Of a stretch of DNA of 40,415 bases, positions 39,644 to 40,415 are shown in pieces. The translations under genes were made by a program, and so were the position numbers. Each line of letters begins with the position of its first letter. The stretch's first letter is position 1. This DNA comes from JAATGA01 sp047605605 (GTDB lineage Bacteria; Pseudomonadota; Alphaproteobacteria; Rhodobacterales; Rhodobacteraceae): assembly GCA_047605605.1 (NCBI GenBank), contig JASGFG010000028.1, positions 1 through 40,415 of the forward strand. Direction: 5' to 3'. Below the pieces are notes generated by a model, which saw only the letters and a list, made by a program, of their open reading frames with translations, was not told the DNA's origin and searched no databases.

Positions 39644-39719
39644 GGGCGGTTAGCTCAGCTGGTAGAGCATATCGTTTACACCGATAGGGTCGGGGGTTCG
39701 AACCCCTCACCGCCCACCA
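39644..39719 (+). tRNA. tRNA-Val (anticodon UAC)
   Basis: A 76-base cloverleaf with encoded CCA. The acceptor GGGCGGT/ACCGCCC pairs fully. The D-arm is GCTC-AGCTGGTA-GAGC. The anticodon stem TATCG/CGATA encloses loop TTTACAC, giving anticodon TAC at 39677-39679. The T-arm is GGGGG-TTCGAAC-CCCTC with one mismatch-like outer pair. Confidence 0.97.
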
Positions 39720-39988
39720 TCCGCCGTATTGCGGTCAAAGAAAACGCCCCCCTCGCCTGCTATTGTCGCCTTGGATCCGGCCGCCGTGGATACGGCACGC
39801 GGGTTGCAAGGCGATTCCCGGCTGCGCCGCAGCCTCTGCCGTCCCGCGACTCCAGCCCGACCGAGAAGAGTCGTGTCGGCAAGATGCGAGACTGGAAACA
39901 AAGTGTTGTTCGGCAGGTTACAAGTTTGGAAGATCTTTTCACGACAAAGCTGATAGAGTTTTACAGCCAACCGGCGGGAGAAAGTCAG

Positions 39989-40132
39989 ATGTTCGCGAAA
40001 TCAGCCGATGCCTCCAGATATGCGACCGTTGCACGGGCGCGTCAGAGGGTGCAGTCCGGCGCATGGATTGCCGCGGCCTTTCCTGCGGCCTTGGCGTTCT
40101 GGGTCTGGCTGGCGGTGACCTTGCTGTCCTGA
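39989..40132 (+). CDS. Possible 47-residue single-span membrane peptide
   Basis: ATG 39989 is preceded by GGGAG eight bases upstream, a good ribosome-binding site. The short frame MFAKSADASRYATVARARQR... has a basic N-terminal half and one hydrophobic helix (about residues 25-46, IAAAFPAALAFWVWLAVTLL). The frame remains open further upstream, but that part is AT-richer and reads like a leader. A perfect hairpin AAAGGGC-CATA-GCCCTTT (40246-40263) lies downstream. The unknown gene may be real; there is no family match. Confidence 0.45.
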   Translation: MFAKSADASRYATVARARQRVQSGAWIAAAFPAALAFWVWLAVTLLS

Positions 40133-40245
40133 CTCCCGCGGGGCGCCTGCGGCCTCGGACCCGCGTCTGAATGTCAATTGGACAGGCGGGGAAGCCAGGA
40201 TCTCTCCCCCCCAGATTTCGCAACCGTTATCCCGGCCGAGATCGG

Positions 40246-40263
40246 AAAGGGCCATAGCCCTTT
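40246..40263 (+). terminator. Possible weak terminator hairpin
   Basis: AAAGGGC (40246-40252), loop CATA, GCCCTTT (40257-40263). A perfect 7-bp stem ending in three Ts, 114 bp after the small ORF. The rest of 40133-40362 shows nothing else recognisable. Confidence 0.35.
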
Positions 40264-40362
40264 GTCCGGATAATTCCCGACATCATCCGACCGGGACAGC
40301 CCGGCCGCTCTGGCGGCCGCCGATCACAAGACCGGATCAACCCGCTGCGGCAAAAGGGGAAA

Positions 40363-40415
40363 TGGTGGGCGATAACGGATTTGAACCGCTGACATCTTCG
40401 ATGTGAACGAAGCGC
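40363..40415 (-). tRNA. tRNA-Val (anticodon CAC), 3' part only
   Basis: Read on the minus strand, the window ends inside a tRNA: anticodon stem CTTCG/CGAAG around loop TTCACAT (anticodon CAC), variable ATGTC, T-arm AGCGG-TTCAAAT-CCGTT, acceptor 3' strand ATCGCCC, A73 and encoded CCA (40363-40365). The 5' half lies beyond the window. Confidence 0.9.

Noticed and set aside
1..40415. CRISPR arrays, insertion sequences, prophage or plasmid replication genes
   Set aside because: No regularly spaced repeats, transposase-like proteins or replication initiators were seen; all larger frames are accounted for by chromosomal genes.

Overview
The window looks like chromosomal DNA of an alphaproteobacterium of the Rhodobacteraceae, Paracoccus/Rhodobacter-like. 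This rests on the very high GC content and GC3, the Tol-Pal cluster with alphaproteobacterial-type proteins, a phosphatidylcholine synthase, two DUF1127 mini-proteins, and short gene-end repeats (CTTC-TC-TG--CCA-ATACCC type) that I associate with this family. Species assignment is inference. No phage, IS element, CRISPR array or plasmid gene was found. Most of the window is ordinary housekeeping DNA.

Layout. 1-8393 (+): an unidentified partial gene, then ybgC, tolQ, tolR, tolA, a small secreted TolA-domain-like gene, tolB, pal, cpoB and tilS, followed by ftsH. 10380-11759 (+): a Tam-like methyltransferase and a MOSC protein. 11836-14771 (+): one-carbon genes fhs and folD with a chorismate mutase between them. 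14892-15665 (+): a membrane-anchored LytTR regulator. 15692-18084 (-): scoA-scoB CoA transferase, a small GNAT protein and pdeM. 18160-19143 (-): a YbaY/META-like envelope protein, then tRNA-Leu(UAA) (+). 19387-23951 (-): a Rieske oxygenase and the Holliday-junction genes ruvC and ruvA, then htpX, then ruvB. 24278-28270: DUF1127 (+), then a small membrane protein, prmA and priA (-). 28540-30914 (+): DUF484-xerC and pcs. 31000-32249 (-): a HisN-like phosphatase and an XRE regulator. 32586-36928: quinone oxidoreductase (+), LysR (-), DUF1127 (+), a Bax-inhibitor-1 protein (+), an unknown protein (+) and RidA (+). 37174-39100: a DEAD-box helicase (+) converging on an HTH-like unknown (-). 39644-40415: tRNA-Val(UAC) (+), a possible 47-residue membrane peptide (+), and the 3' half of tRNA-Val(CAC) (-).

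How the genes work together. The first block builds the trans-envelope Tol-Pal machine: TolQ-TolR motor, TolA rod, TolB and Pal at the outer membrane, CpoB as periplasmic coordinator. TilS and the FtsH protease follow in the same direction. RuvABC resolves Holliday junctions, PriA restarts forks and XerC resolves chromosome dimers. Fhs and FolD interconvert one-carbon folates. ScoAB activates acetoacetate. Pcs makes phosphatidylcholine from choline.

The strongest candidates for something undescribed are: (1) a 127-residue secreted protein at 3781-4164 that looks like a free-standing copy of the TolA C-terminal domain, sharing a Cys pair 58-59 residues apart, encoded between tolA and tolB; (2) a perfect dyad sitting on the -10 element of the presumed tolQ promoter; (3) htpX lodged between ruvA and ruvB with a 22-bp perfect inverted repeat at the htpX-ruvB junction.
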